DNA of 64,000 nt from an uncultured Litoreibacter sp. (GTDB lineage Bacteria; Pseudomonadota; Alphaproteobacteria; Rhodobacterales; Rhodobacteraceae): contig CANLVO010000001.1 of assembly GCA_947494645.1 (NCBI GenBank), positions 1,860,001-1,924,000 on the forward strand. Direction: 5' to 3'. The notes under the pieces were generated by a model. That model was not told the origin of the DNA, made no database searches, and saw only the letters and a list, made by a program, of their open reading frames with translations. This document shows positions 53,162 to 61,792 of this stretch, piece by piece. The position numbers and the translations under genes are program-made. The stretch's first letter is position 1; each line of letters begins with the position of its first letter.

Positions 53162-53859
53162 GTGCCCTCCCGCTCGGTACGTGACAGCGCGTGGATGGCG
53201 AAGTTGACCAGCAGCGCCAGCGCGATGAGCACAAAACCAAGTCCCAAAGCCAGCGCGAAATCGCCCTTGCCAGTCTCAAGCGCGATGGCCGTCGTCAGTA
53301 CGCGGGTCGCATGGTCGATATTGCCGCCCACGATCATAATCGCGCCAACCTCGCCAATGGCCCGGCCAAACCCGGCCAGCGCCGCCGTCAATAGCGTGCG
53401 CCGCCCGTCCCAGATCAGGGTGAGGATACGCTGCGTCTTGGTGGTGTTCAGCGAGATCAGCAGATCGTGATATTCGGCCCACAACTCGCGCATCGCCTGA
53501 TGGGTGATAGAGGCGATCAGCGGCGTGATAATGATCACCTGCGCGATAATCATTGCGGTGGGTGTGAACAACAGCCCCAGCACGCCGAACGGGCCGGAGC
53601 GCGACAACAGCAAATAGACGATCAACCCGACGACCACTGGCGGCAGGCCCATCAGCGCGTTGAGCGTCGCGATGGTTGCGCGGCGGTAGCGAAAGCGGCG
53701 AATAGCGAGCCACGTGCCAAATGGCAGGGCAATCACGGAGGCCACGACCAGCGCCGACAGGCTGACTTGCAGCGAGCGCAGAGTGATCTCAACCAGGTCC
53801 GCGTCGAGCGTCACAATCAGCCGGAACGCCGCCTGTATGCCAGCCCATATCTCGTTCAT
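53155..53859 (-). CDS. tupB: Tungstate ABC transporter permease
   Basis: A 234-residue permease with five to six helices (VSLSALVVASVIALPFGTWLAI, LNALMGLPPVVVGLIVYLLL, GVLGLLFTPTAMIIAQVIIITPLIASI). The EAA loop is NTTKTQRILTLIWDGRRTLLTAALAGFGRAIGEVGAIMIVGG. The order B-C-A is the usual arrangement of tup operons. The start is 30 bases after the small protein gene that follows the WD40-cytochrome c gene, so the operon may read on from formate dehydrogenase. Confidence 0.9.
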   Translation of the reverse strand: MNEIWAGIQAAFRLIVTLDADLVEITLRSLQVSLSALVVASVIALPFGTWLAIRRFRYRRATIATLNALMGLPPVVVGLIVYLLLSRSGPFGVLGLLFTPTAMIIAQVIIITPLIASITHQAMRELWAEYHDLLISLNTTKTQRILTLIWDGRRTLLTAALAGFGRAIGEVGAIMIVGGNIDHATRVLTTAIALETGKGDFALALGLGFVLIALALLVNFAIHALSRTEREGTW

Positions 53860-53889
53860 TGCTGGCGGTCCTAACCGGCTCGTTCAGGT

Positions 53890-54018
53890 TCAGTTGTCAA
53901 GGCGCACGGCCGGGCTAGAAGCGCGATCCTGGCTGGAGAACCCGGCTTGTGACAGATACAAATTCGACCCGACGGCGATTAGGGCGATGGCCACAAAGGC
54001 TGCAAACATGGCTTTCAT
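53890..54018 (-). CDS. 42-residue single-span membrane protein
   Basis: MKAMFAAFVAIALIAVGSNL begins the 42-residue chain, which continues YLSQAGFSSQDRASSPAVRL and ends DN. One membrane helix or an uncleaved signal with a short polar C-terminus is predicted. The ATG lies one base after the stop of the WD40-cytochrome c gene, with GGGAGAAC upstream, so translation is probably coupled. A subunit-like role in the dehydrogenase complex is a guess. Confidence 0.6.
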   Translation of the reverse strand: MKAMFAAFVAIALIAVGSNLYLSQAGFSSQDRASSPAVRLDN

Positions 54019-54019
54019 A

Positions 54020-55342
54020 TCAGTTCTCCCGTTGCGCCGTTGCGGCACGTAGATACGCGATCAAATCATCCCGGTCCGACTGCTTCACGATGCGCTGCAT
54101 CGGCATTTTCGTCCCCGGGATATAGTGATCCGGTCCCTCGTCAAACAAAGCATTGATCGTCTCCGCTGACCAGACAATTTCAGAGCCGGTCAGGATTTCA
54201 GAATAGCTGTAATCCGCAACGGTCCCCGCACGGCGGCCGAAAAGCTGGTGGAGGCTCGGTCCCGCTTTGCGCGCACTGCCGCCGGTCAGCGTGTGGCAGA
54301 TGGAGCATTTGCGCTTAAACTGCCGTTCGCCATTAGGCAGCGTGTCAGGGTCTTCAAGAAAGCTGCGGGTTGCCCCCGACATCGGTCCGTGCCGGTCCAT
54401 CGTGGCCACGGGCCATGAATACATGATGTCCTCGATGCCACCGGCATGAATGTTCTGCCCGTCCGGCGAGAACGCCAACGCCCAGATGGGGCCCCGCTCT
54501 GTAGCGCGAAAGTCATGGCTGATGCGCATCTGGGCCGTGTCGATCACCATGATGAACCCCTCCCCGTCTCCGACCGCCAATTGGCGCTGTTTTGGGTCAT
54601 AGGCCATGGCCAAAATTGGGCGACGGTCGAGGGTGAAATCCGCGAGCTCCTCTCCGGTGTCGAGACTAATCAGGCGCGTCCCGCCATCCACCGCGCCGTA
54701 GGCCAGCCAGCCATCTTGCTCGTTCAGGACAAGCTCGTTGACCCCAAAGCCGTGCTTCACAAGCGGACGGCTGCTGCCGTCTTTCCTGAGATCCCACACC
54801 CGCACGGACCCATCTGCAGAGGCAGAGTATAGCTTGCTTGCATCGCGACTGACCGCCACGGCATTCACCCCGCCCTTGTGGCCAGTCAACACCTCAGAGC
54901 GGTAGCGCGGAGACAGGACTTCCCCAGTTCCGTCCGGCTCGCCGTACCAAAGCCCGATAGTGGCATCCCAACTGGCGCTGGCCAGAAACCTACCATCCGG
55001 GGAAAGCGCCAGATCGGTGACCTTGGCTTGATGGCGGCCAACCTCAATGAGAGCGTCGTCATCCATGCTGCGCCCGCGGATCACAAAGTCATCTCCAGCG
55101 GCAAAGATTAGCCCGGGAGAGGGATGAATGACGGTGTTCACCGCCGCGCGGCTACCTTCGAGCCAAACGGGGACGCCGTCCGCCCACAGCCCCACCGAGT
55201 TGTCGAAGCTCGCCGTTGCAATCTGGCCGTCCGGGGCCACGGCGATATCCATGATCGGGCCGCCATGTCCTTTGAGCGTGAAAAAGTCCTGCGCGGTGGC
55301 TGGGGCCATCGCCCAGATCGCTATGACCAGCCAGCGCCACAT
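54020..55342 (-). CDS. WD40 beta-propeller fused to a c-type cytochrome
   Basis: A 440-residue exported protein. After the signal peptide MWRWLVIAIWAMAPATAQDF at least six WD-like repeats span about 20-325 (GHGGPIMDIAVAPDGQIATASFDNSVGLWADG, GHKGGVNAVAVSRDASKLYSASADGSVRVWD, IWALAFSPDGQNIHAGGIEDIMYSW). The C-terminal 95 residues form a class I cytochrome c: haem motif CSICH at 346-350 and distal Met in PGTKMPM near residue 413. It starts immediately after the gamma-subunit stop (TAG-ATG). A role as periplasmic electron carrier or docking partner for formate dehydrogenase is inferred from position. Confidence 0.88.
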   Translation of the reverse strand: MWRWLVIAIWAMAPATAQDFFTLKGHGGPIMDIAVAPDGQIATASFDNSVGLWADGVPVWLEGSRAAVNTVIHPSPGLIFAAGDDFVIRGRSMDDDALIEVGRHQAKVTDLALSPDGRFLASASWDATIGLWYGEPDGTGEVLSPRYRSEVLTGHKGGVNAVAVSRDASKLYSASADGSVRVWDLRKDGSSRPLVKHGFGVNELVLNEQDGWLAYGAVDGGTRLISLDTGEELADFTLDRRPILAMAYDPKQRQLAVGDGEGFIMVIDTAQMRISHDFRATERGPIWALAFSPDGQNIHAGGIEDIMYSWPVATMDRHGPMSGATRSFLEDPDTLPNGERQFKRKCSICHTLTGGSARKAGPSLHQLFGRRAGTVADYSYSEILTGSEIVWSAETINALFDEGPDHYIPGTKMPMQRIVKQSDRDDLIAYLRAATAQREN

Positions 55343-56539
55343 CTATTCGGCGGGGGTGGCGCTTTCAGGGGCGTCTTTGGCTTTGGCCAATTCCTCCTCC
55401 GCCCAGATCGAATGGTGTTCGCGGGCCCATTGTTCTTCGACCTCGCCAGAGCCCATGGCGTCATAGGCCCCCTCCATCCCGACCGTGCCGATATAGATAT
55501 GCGCAAAGATGATCGCCATCAGCACGAAGCTGACAATGGCGTGCCAGAGCTGGGCATATTGCATCTCTTCATGCGGGGCGAGGGTTTCGCGCAGCTGCCC
55601 CAACCCAAAGGCTTCCGAGATGCCGAGACTGTTCAGTTTGGCAAAAGTGGCCGCGAACATGTTGATTTCGAACGGAAAGAGCAGCGCAACACCCGAGGCA
55701 GAGATGGACGCGCCGAGCACGATCACCGACCAGAAAATCAGCTTTTGGCCCGCATTGAACTTCTTCGCAGGTGGGTGCCCGTCCGAGAATATCCCGCCCC
55801 CTTTTCGCAACCAGTGCAGGTCTGTGCGGTCCGGCAAATTATGCAGGACCCACATCACGAAGATCATGATCAGGCCGAGAATGAAGGCCCAGGAGACGTT
55901 GTTGTGTATCCATTTGGAGCCCAGTGCGAGGACGGAGAATGTCTCGTGCCCAAAGGCTGGGATCAGCACTTTACGCCCAAAGAGCGAAACTAGCCCGGTT
56001 ATGCCCAAAAGGATAAACGAGCCTGCCAGAAGCCAATGTCCAAAGCGTTCAACTGCCTTAAAGCGGGTGATCTTGCGGCCGGTTTTTTCGCCATCAATCC
56101 GGATACGCCCCCGGATCAGCAGGAACATGACAAGTGCGGCGAAGGTGAAAAACAACAGGTAACCACCATAATGCAGAAGTGGCCCTTCGCGAAATTGGAG
56201 CCACCGCATACCGCCATCCTGGATCAGCGTCGTAGCGGCGGGGCCGTTATTTGAGGCGGTGATGTCTGCAGATCCAAACCTGAGACCGCGCCACAATTCG
56301 GGATCAGACGCGCCACCTAATGTGCCAAGCTGACTGGCGATGCCTGCGGCGCTATCGGGATCACCGGTCGCATCACTGCGAAAGCTGTTATCAACCTCTT
56401 CGCCGCGTTGCCGCGCCATGATGTCTTCAAGGGTTTGCGCCCCGCCTGTGGCTTCGCGGTCGGGCGCGGCGCCATCTTGTGCATTTGCGGTTGTGATGAA
56501 TGACACCGTCAGCATCAAAGCGATCAGGGCACGCAGCAT
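55343..56539 (-). CDS. fdhC: Formate dehydrogenase cytochrome b subunit (gamma)
   Basis: A 398-residue membrane subunit. The signal peptide is MLRALIALMLTVSFITTANAQ, followed by a periplasmic domain (about 22-140) and then four to five helices with His residues (FKAVERFGHWLLAGSFILLG, KWIHNNVSWAFILGLIMIFVMWVLHNL, YAQLWHAIVSFVLMAIIFAHIYIGTVGMEGAYDAMGSGEVEEQWAREHH-type ending). This passes electrons from the beta subunit to quinone. The start at 56539 follows GAGGATATG; the longer frame upstream would cross an intrinsic terminator. A second N-terminal feature, the acidic, long leader domain, is longer than in E. coli FdoI. Confidence 0.92.
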   Translation of the reverse strand: MLRALIALMLTVSFITTANAQDGAAPDREATGGAQTLEDIMARQRGEEVDNSFRSDATGDPDSAAGIASQLGTLGGASDPELWRGLRFGSADITASNNGPAATTLIQDGGMRWLQFREGPLLHYGGYLLFFTFAALVMFLLIRGRIRIDGEKTGRKITRFKAVERFGHWLLAGSFILLGITGLVSLFGRKVLIPAFGHETFSVLALGSKWIHNNVSWAFILGLIMIFVMWVLHNLPDRTDLHWLRKGGGIFSDGHPPAKKFNAGQKLIFWSVIVLGASISASGVALLFPFEINMFAATFAKLNSLGISEAFGLGQLRETLAPHEEMQYAQLWHAIVSFVLMAIIFAHIYIGTVGMEGAYDAMGSGEVEEQWAREHHSIWAEEELAKAKDAPESATPAE

Positions 56540-56564
56540 GTCATATCCTCGGAATTTGATTGGG

Positions 56565-56598
56565 CAAAAAAGGGCGACCCGTTTGGATCGCCCTTTCT
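56565..56598 (-). terminator. Intrinsic terminator between the beta and gamma subunit genes
   Basis: On the minus strand AAAGGGCGA (from 56596) pairs with TCGCCCTTT (to 56569), a 9-bp stem with a short, partly pairing loop, followed by TTTTTTG (56566-56571). It lies 26 bases after the fdhB stop and 26 bases before the fdhC ATG, inside what should be one operon. Confidence 0.85.
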
Positions 56599-56622
56599 GT
56601 TCACTTGGCCAGATTGGGCAGC

Positions 56623-57216
56623 TTACCCGTCTTGGCGGCCGTAAGCCGATCCCCAGCCCCAAGCGCCGGAGCCGAAGCCACGCGCCACGACACGTTCGCG
56701 GTAGATGCCGGACACGATGTCCCCGTCACCTGCCAGAAGCGCCTTGGTGGCACACATCTCGGCGCAGATGGGCAGCTTGCCCTCTGCGATCCGGTTGCGT
56801 CCGTACTTTTGGAACTCGGCTGTGGAATGGTTCTCCTCTGGACCGCCGGCGCAGAAGGTACATTTATCCATCTTGCCGCGGGACCCAAAATTGGCTGCTT
56901 GCGGGAATTGCGGCGCGCCGAAGGGGCACGCGTAGAAGCAATATCCACACCCGATGCAGAGGTCTTTGGAGTGCAGAACCACCCCTTCCTCGTTTTGGTA
57001 GAAGCAGTCTACTGGGCAGACCGCCATACAGGGCGCATCGGAACAGTGCATGCAGGCCACGGAGATCGACCGCTCCCCGGGTGAGCCGTCATTGATCGTG
57101 ACGACTTTCCGGCGGTTGATGCCCCACGGGACCTCATGCTCGTTCTTACAGGCAGTGACACAGGCGTTGCATTCAATGCAGCGTTCGGCGTCGACGAGAA
57201 ACTTTGCTCTTGCCAT
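56623..57216 (-). CDS. fdhB: Formate dehydrogenase iron-sulfur subunit (beta)
   Basis: A 197-residue electron-transfer subunit with four 4Fe-4S clusters. Cysteine groups are CIECNACVTACKNEH, CMHCSDAPCMAVCPVDCF, CIGCGYCFYACPFG and KCTFC with a later CAEMC. There is no C-terminal membrane anchor, unlike E. coli FdnH/FdoH, so it is held by the alpha and gamma subunits. It is exported with the alpha subunit by the Tat system. It lies 12 bases after fdhA. Confidence 0.94.
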   Translation of the reverse strand: MARAKFLVDAERCIECNACVTACKNEHEVPWGINRRKVVTINDGSPGERSISVACMHCSDAPCMAVCPVDCFYQNEEGVVLHSKDLCIGCGYCFYACPFGAPQFPQAANFGSRGKMDKCTFCAGGPEENHSTAEFQKYGRNRIAEGKLPICAEMCATKALLAGDGDIVSGIYRERVVARGFGSGAWGWGSAYGRQDG

Positions 57217-57228
57217 CTTCTTTCCTCC

Positions 57229-60204
57229 TTACGCTGTCCAGATTTTGCAGAGAGTGGCTTTCGTCTCCTGCATCTGGGTCACTGAATCGTAGCCATAGGT
57301 CTGTGCGGTGTTGGTACTTTCGCCCAACACATACGGGTCCGCGCCGTCGGGGTATTTGCCCCTCAGGTCTTCGCCTTCCAGATGGCCGCCGAAGTGGAAC
57401 GGCATGAAGGCGACGCCCTCACCCACACGTTCCGTCACCATGGCCATCACTTTAACCTTGGCGCCTTCCGGGCCTTCCACCCAAACCTGCTCGCCATCCC
57501 TGACGCCCAAGTTGTTGGCATCACGGGTGTTGATCTCGACGAACATGTCTTGCTGCAGCTCTGCGAGCCACGGGTTGGACCGGCTCTCGTCGCCGCCACC
57601 CTCGTATTCGACCAGACGACCCGATGTCAGGATCATTGGATAATCCTTCGAGAAGTCGTTCTTCTGGATCGAGGCATACATGGTCGGAAGCCTGTAAAAC
57701 TTCCGGTCCTCATATGTCGGGTAGTCGGCCACAAGATCGCGGCGGTTGGTATAAAGCGGCTCACGGTGGACCGGCACCGGATCGGGGAAGGTCCAGACCA
57801 CGGCACGCGCCTTGGCGTTGCCAAACGGCGCACATTCATGCGCAATCGCAACCCGCTGGATGCCGCCTGAGAGGTCGGTTTTCCAGTTCACCTTGGCTAC
57901 CTTGTCGTCATAGTCCGACGGGAACGGCGACATGCCCGCCTCGCCAACTTCCTTAGTGTAGTTTTCGAAGCCTTCGACCGATGCGGCGCGCGCAATATAA
58001 GCACGCTCATTCGGTGTCAGCTCGCTGTCCCAACCAAGGTCCTTGAGCATCTGATAGGTGAACTCAGGGTAGCCATCCTGAATATCGCTATCCAAAGAGT
58101 AGACGCCTTCCGCCAGCAGGTTGTCACCGTCACGTTCCACACCAAAGCGGGCACGGAAGGTCAGGCCACCTTCAGAGACACGTTTAGACATGTCATACAG
58201 GTTTGGCGTCCCGGGATGCTTCATCTCGGGCGTGCCCCAGCACGGCCATGGCAGACCGTAATAGTCGCCATCTGCTGGTCCGCCCACGGCTTGCAGCGTG
58301 GTTCTGTCGAACGTGTGCTGGTTGGCCATGTGCATCTTGATGCGGTCAGGGTCCTGACCGGTATAGCCAATCGTCCACATGCCTTTGTTGAACTCGCGGG
58401 TCACGCTTTCAACCACTGGGGTTTCGGCATCTTCCATCTCGATATTGCGGAAGAAGCGGTCGGCCCAGCCAAACTTGTTGGCGAATTTGGCCATGATGAC
58501 CTCGTCCGGCAAGCTTTCGAACAGCGGGTCGACAACCTTGTCGCGCCACTGGAACGACCGGTTCGACGCCGTGACAGAGCCACGGGTTTCGAACTGGGTA
58601 CAGGCCGGAAGCAGGTAAACGCCATCCGTTCTGTCATGCAGCACCGCTGAGACCGTTGGATATGGGTCCACGACGACCAGCATATCGAGCTGCTCCATCG
58701 CGGTCTTCATTTCCTTCATCCGGGTCTGCGAGTTTGGCGCATGGCCCCAAAGCACCATGGCGCGAACCTTGTTCGGGTTGTCCATGTTTTCGGGGTCTTC
58801 CAGCACACCGTCGATCCAGCGAGACACCGGAATACCGGTGAGCTGCTGCAGCGACTTGTCCTTGCCCTCGGCGTCCTTGGTCATGGCGAACTGGCCTTTC
58901 AGCCAATCGTCATCCTCACCCCAGACACGCGCCCAGTGGGCCCATGATCCGGCAGACAGGCCGTAATAGCCCGGCAGCGTATGGGACAGAACGCCAAGGT
59001 CGGTTGCGCCTTGCACGTTGTCGTGGCCACGGAAGATGTTCGTGCCACCCCCGCTTGTGCCCATATTGCCCAACGCCAGCTGCAACACGCAGTAAGCGCG
59101 CGTGTTGTTGTTGCCGTTCGTGTGCTGCGTGCCGCCCATGCACCAGATCACGGTGCCGGGGCGGTTGTTGGCCATGGTCCGCGCGACGCGCTTGAGCTGC
59201 GAGCCGGGTGCGCCGGTGACGCGCTCGACTTCCTCAGGGGTCCACTTTGCAACTTCTTCCTGAATTTGGTCCATGCCCCAGACACGGGTGCGGATGAACT
59301 CCTTGTCCTCCCAGCCGTTGTCGAAGATGTGCCACAGGATACCCCACACGAGCGCAACGTCGGTGCCCGGACGGAAGCGCACATACTCATCAGCATGGGC
59401 CGCCGTGCGGGTGAACCGTGGGTCGCAGACGATTACCGGCGCGTTGTTCTGTTCCTTCGCCCGCAACAGGTGCAGCAGGGAAACAGGGTGCGCCTCGGCG
59501 GGGTTGCCACCAATGATAAAGATCGCTTTGGAGTTGTGGATGTCGTTGTAGCTGTTGGTCATGGCGCCGTAGCCCCATGTGTTGGCTACGCCAGCAACCG
59601 TGGTGGAGTGACAAATCCGCGCTTGGTGGTCGACGTTATTCGTCCCCCAATAAGCCGCGAATTTGCGGAACAGGTAAGCCTGCTCGTTATTGTGCTTGGC
59701 GGAGCCCAGCCAGTAGACCGAGTCAGGTCCGCTCTCTTCGCGGATGTTCATCATGCCGTCGCCGATCTCGTCGATCGCTTGCTCCCAGCTGATGCGCTTC
59801 CACTCTCCACCCTCTTTCTTCATCGGGTACTTGAGGCGACGCTCGCCATGGGCGTGCTCACGAACAGCGGCCCCTTTCGCGCAATGCGCACCAAGGTTAA
59901 ACGGGCTGTCCCAGCCGGGTTCTTGCCCCGTCCAGACGCCGTTGCTGACCTCTGCCACAACGGTACAACCGACCGAGCAGTGGGTGCAGACAGATTTGAT
60001 GGTTTCGACCGCACCGTCGGCAGCGGTTTGGGCCGTGGCCTGCGTTACCCAGCCCCCGGTGGCCGAAATGGCGGCAAGGCCACCAATGGCGAGGCCGGAG
60101 CCGCGCAGGAACGAGCGGCGGTCTACAGATGTTTCAGCGATGTCGGATAGTATGCCGGTCCGCTGGGGGCGTCGCGCAACCCCGTTGGTCTTTTTCCTAA
60201 GCAT
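57229..60204 (-). CDS. fdhA: Formate dehydrogenase catalytic subunit (alpha), Tat-exported, cysteine form
   Basis: A 991-residue molybdopterin (bis-MGD) oxidoreductase that oxidises formate to CO2. The twin-arginine signal is DRRSFLRGSGLAIGG (Arg29-Arg30). The 4Fe-4S ligands are Cys73, Cys76, Cys80 and Cys108 (CTHCSVGC and GAHCAKG). In ARICHSTTVAG the active-site Cys198 stands where E. coli FdnG has selenocysteine. GGNPAEAHP and the C-terminal TSGRLVEYEGGGDESRSNPWL bind the cofactor. The start at 60204 follows GGGAGGAAC. Adjacent tungstate transport genes suggest that the metal may be W. Confidence 0.96.
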   Translation of the reverse strand: MLRKKTNGVARRPQRTGILSDIAETSVDRRSFLRGSGLAIGGLAAISATGGWVTQATAQTAADGAVETIKSVCTHCSVGCTVVAEVSNGVWTGQEPGWDSPFNLGAHCAKGAAVREHAHGERRLKYPMKKEGGEWKRISWEQAIDEIGDGMMNIREESGPDSVYWLGSAKHNNEQAYLFRKFAAYWGTNNVDHQARICHSTTVAGVANTWGYGAMTNSYNDIHNSKAIFIIGGNPAEAHPVSLLHLLRAKEQNNAPVIVCDPRFTRTAAHADEYVRFRPGTDVALVWGILWHIFDNGWEDKEFIRTRVWGMDQIQEEVAKWTPEEVERVTGAPGSQLKRVARTMANNRPGTVIWCMGGTQHTNGNNNTRAYCVLQLALGNMGTSGGGTNIFRGHDNVQGATDLGVLSHTLPGYYGLSAGSWAHWARVWGEDDDWLKGQFAMTKDAEGKDKSLQQLTGIPVSRWIDGVLEDPENMDNPNKVRAMVLWGHAPNSQTRMKEMKTAMEQLDMLVVVDPYPTVSAVLHDRTDGVYLLPACTQFETRGSVTASNRSFQWRDKVVDPLFESLPDEVIMAKFANKFGWADRFFRNIEMEDAETPVVESVTREFNKGMWTIGYTGQDPDRIKMHMANQHTFDRTTLQAVGGPADGDYYGLPWPCWGTPEMKHPGTPNLYDMSKRVSEGGLTFRARFGVERDGDNLLAEGVYSLDSDIQDGYPEFTYQMLKDLGWDSELTPNERAYIARAASVEGFENYTKEVGEAGMSPFPSDYDDKVAKVNWKTDLSGGIQRVAIAHECAPFGNAKARAVVWTFPDPVPVHREPLYTNRRDLVADYPTYEDRKFYRLPTMYASIQKNDFSKDYPMILTSGRLVEYEGGGDESRSNPWLAELQQDMFVEINTRDANNLGVRDGEQVWVEGPEGAKVKVMAMVTERVGEGVAFMPFHFGGHLEGEDLRGKYPDGADPYVLGESTNTAQTYGYDSVTQMQETKATLCKIWTA

Positions 60205-60321
60205 TGTGTTCCTCCCTTGCGTGCTTGGGGAAATCCCCTCGCTTGCTTGGTTACTTTTGTTACCTCGGGTCAGTCGGGCGTCACGCAACCAGTCGTCCCA
60301 AGGGTCGTCATTGACGGCGTC

Positions 60322-60525
60322 CTAGAAGCGGGCGCTGTCGAGATAAGCGCGGGTATGCGCGGTGTCCTGCATCTTGTCGGACGTAAGGTCTGCGGGTCGC
60401 GCCTCAGCCTCTGTCGTGCCCGTGGCCAAGGCCACAGCGGCTACTGGCGCGGTAGTTCCCGCCAGCTTCAGAAAATCGCGGCGGCTCGCGCCTTCGGTTT
60501 TCTCAGTCCCTTTTTTGTTCGGCAT
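60322..60525 (-). CDS. Formate dehydrogenase-region Tat-target protein
   Basis: A 67-residue protein, MPNKKGTEKTEGASRRDFLK at the start, where SRRDFLKLAGTTAPVAAVALATG is a full twin-arginine signal. The mature part has only about 28 residues, with TSDKMQDTAHTRAYLDSARF. This is the small Tat substrate seen next to respiratory formate dehydrogenases in proteobacteria; its function is not known. It may be a structural subunit or assembly factor. GGGAGGGAGAC precedes the ATG. Confidence 0.88.
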   Translation of the reverse strand: MPNKKGTEKTEGASRRDFLKLAGTTAPVAAVALATGTTEAEARPADLTSDKMQDTAHTRAYLDSARF

Positions 60526-60581
60526 GGGATGTCTCCCTCCCTGTTGATGGCGAGCATCCCCGCCGGTTTTGTCGCAGGTAG

Positions 60582-61187
60582 CTAACCCGCGGTCATTCTG
60601 AACGCTTCGCGTTCAATCTCCATAAATGCCTTGCCCACGCTGCCCAGCGAGGCGTAGAGGACCGAGTTCTTCGCGGCCTCCAGATCCGAATAGAAGTGTC
60701 CCGCCCATGGGGCGATATGCTTGTTGAAGAAGGTCTTTTGATCATCAAGCGTCGCAGGGAGGCCGAAGCGGCCCACGATCATGCCGCCCATCATTTCCAT
60801 CAAAGACGCTATATTGTCCTCGGGCTCGTACACATTTGCCGCCCGTGTCATACCGCGCGTGGCCATATCCGTGCGCAAAGTGGCCAGCGGTTTTTCGTTC
60901 AGAAATCCGGTCAGGTAGTAGCTTGCATAGGGCAGCAACTCACCCCGTCCGAGCCCAACGAACAGAGCGTTGAACTCGCTTTCGACCTTCTTGGGCTTGG
61001 TCGCCTTGGCCACCCTCGCCAATCCGGCAATAGCCTTTCCAAGCTCGCTGTCATCACCACTCAGCCCAGCACATTGATCGAGAAGGATCTGGTCCGGAGG
61101 TCCGGACAACATCAAGCCTAGGAAGTTATAGAGATCCGCGCGTAGGCGATCTTCGGAAGCAACCTTTATGTCTTCAACAGCACTCAC
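60582..61187 (-). CDS. TorD/DmsD-family molybdoenzyme chaperone
   Basis: A 201-residue all-helical chaperone expected to bind the Tat signal of the alpha subunit until cofactor insertion. The TorD pattern is RADLYNFLGLMLSGPPD, then VESEFNALFVGLGRGELLPYASYYLTGFL and EPEDNIASLMEMMGGMI, with FFNKHIAPWAGHFYSDLE, where the EPEDH-like motif has N instead of H. It begins with a GTG that overlaps the DUF3306 stop (GTGA), so translation is coupled. Confidence 0.9.
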   Translation of the reverse strand: MSAVEDIKVASEDRLRADLYNFLGLMLSGPPDQILLDQCAGLSGDDSELGKAIAGLARVAKATKPKKVESEFNALFVGLGRGELLPYASYYLTGFLNEKPLATLRTDMATRGMTRAANVYEPEDNIASLMEMMGGMIVGRFGLPATLDDQKTFFNKHIAPWAGHFYSDLEAAKNSVLYASLGSVGKAFMEIEREAFRMTAG

Positions 61188-61792
61188 GCGGCAGCCCCTT
61201 CTACTCTGAATTTCATGCGGCGGGGTGACGGGGGCGCGAAGACTTCTTCAGGCTCTTCCGCGATGTCTTCGGATGCGATCAGCGTTTCAGCTTCAGATGC
61301 GTCTTCCTCTTCCACAGCGGCAAGAAGGACCTCGTCTTCAGCTTCTTCATCCACTATCTCGGGCTCAGGCGGATTTTCTTTTTCCTCAGCCTGCCGGGCC
61401 AGTTCCTGCACATGTTTCAACATGCCCTTGCCGACCTGATAGGCCGTCTGCATGTTCTCGACGACCATCGCCTTGTCGGTGAAGTCCTCGCCGTAATCGA
61501 CCAGCATGTCGACATTGGCCAAGACCGGGTTTGACCGCCACAGCGTGCGCAGCGCCCGGCGGCGGATGCGATCAGGTACGGCCTTGGACATGAAAGCCGT
61601 GAAGTCGTCACCCATCTTCAATGTGTCCGGGTCGGGCAAATCCAGCTCGGCCAGTAGTTCCTCGTCGGTCTTTTCCTCGAGAGCTGCGTGCTCTTCCGCG
61701 AGTGCTTGTGCATCCAAGGCTGCCTGCTCAGCGGCCTCTTCTGCCTGCACAGCCGCTTTACGGCGGGACCAGAAATTACGCTCCCCGGTCAA
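61184..61792 (-). CDS. DUF3306 protein of the formate dehydrogenase cluster
   Basis: A 202-residue acidic protein, MTGERNFWSRRKAAVQAEE at the start. The conserved DUF3306 part is about 25-125 (LAELDLPDPDTLKMGDDFTAFMSKAVPDRIRRRALRTLWRSNPVLANVDMLVDYGEDFTD, cited by its ends). A Glu-rich tail ends in RRMKFRVE. It starts with TTG, supported by AAGGAG nine bases upstream and by the TTGA overlap with the DUF3305 stop. Its role in enzyme maturation is inferred from conserved gene order. Confidence 0.88.
   Translation of the reverse strand: MTGERNFWSRRKAAVQAEEAAEQAALDAQALAEEHAALEEKTDEELLAELDLPDPDTLKMGDDFTAFMSKAVPDRIRRRALRTLWRSNPVLANVDMLVDYGEDFTDKAMVVENMQTAYQVGKGMLKHVQELARQAEEKENPPEPEIVDEEAEDEVLLAAVEEEDASEAETLIASEDIAEEPEEVFAPPSPRRMKFRVEGAAA

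Noticed and set aside
59607-59612. Selenocysteine codon in formate dehydrogenase
   Set aside because: The position is an ordinary Cys codon and the frame contains no internal UGA.
58981-60150. A 389-codon plus-strand frame
   Set aside because: It is antisense to the N-terminal half of the formate dehydrogenase alpha subunit.
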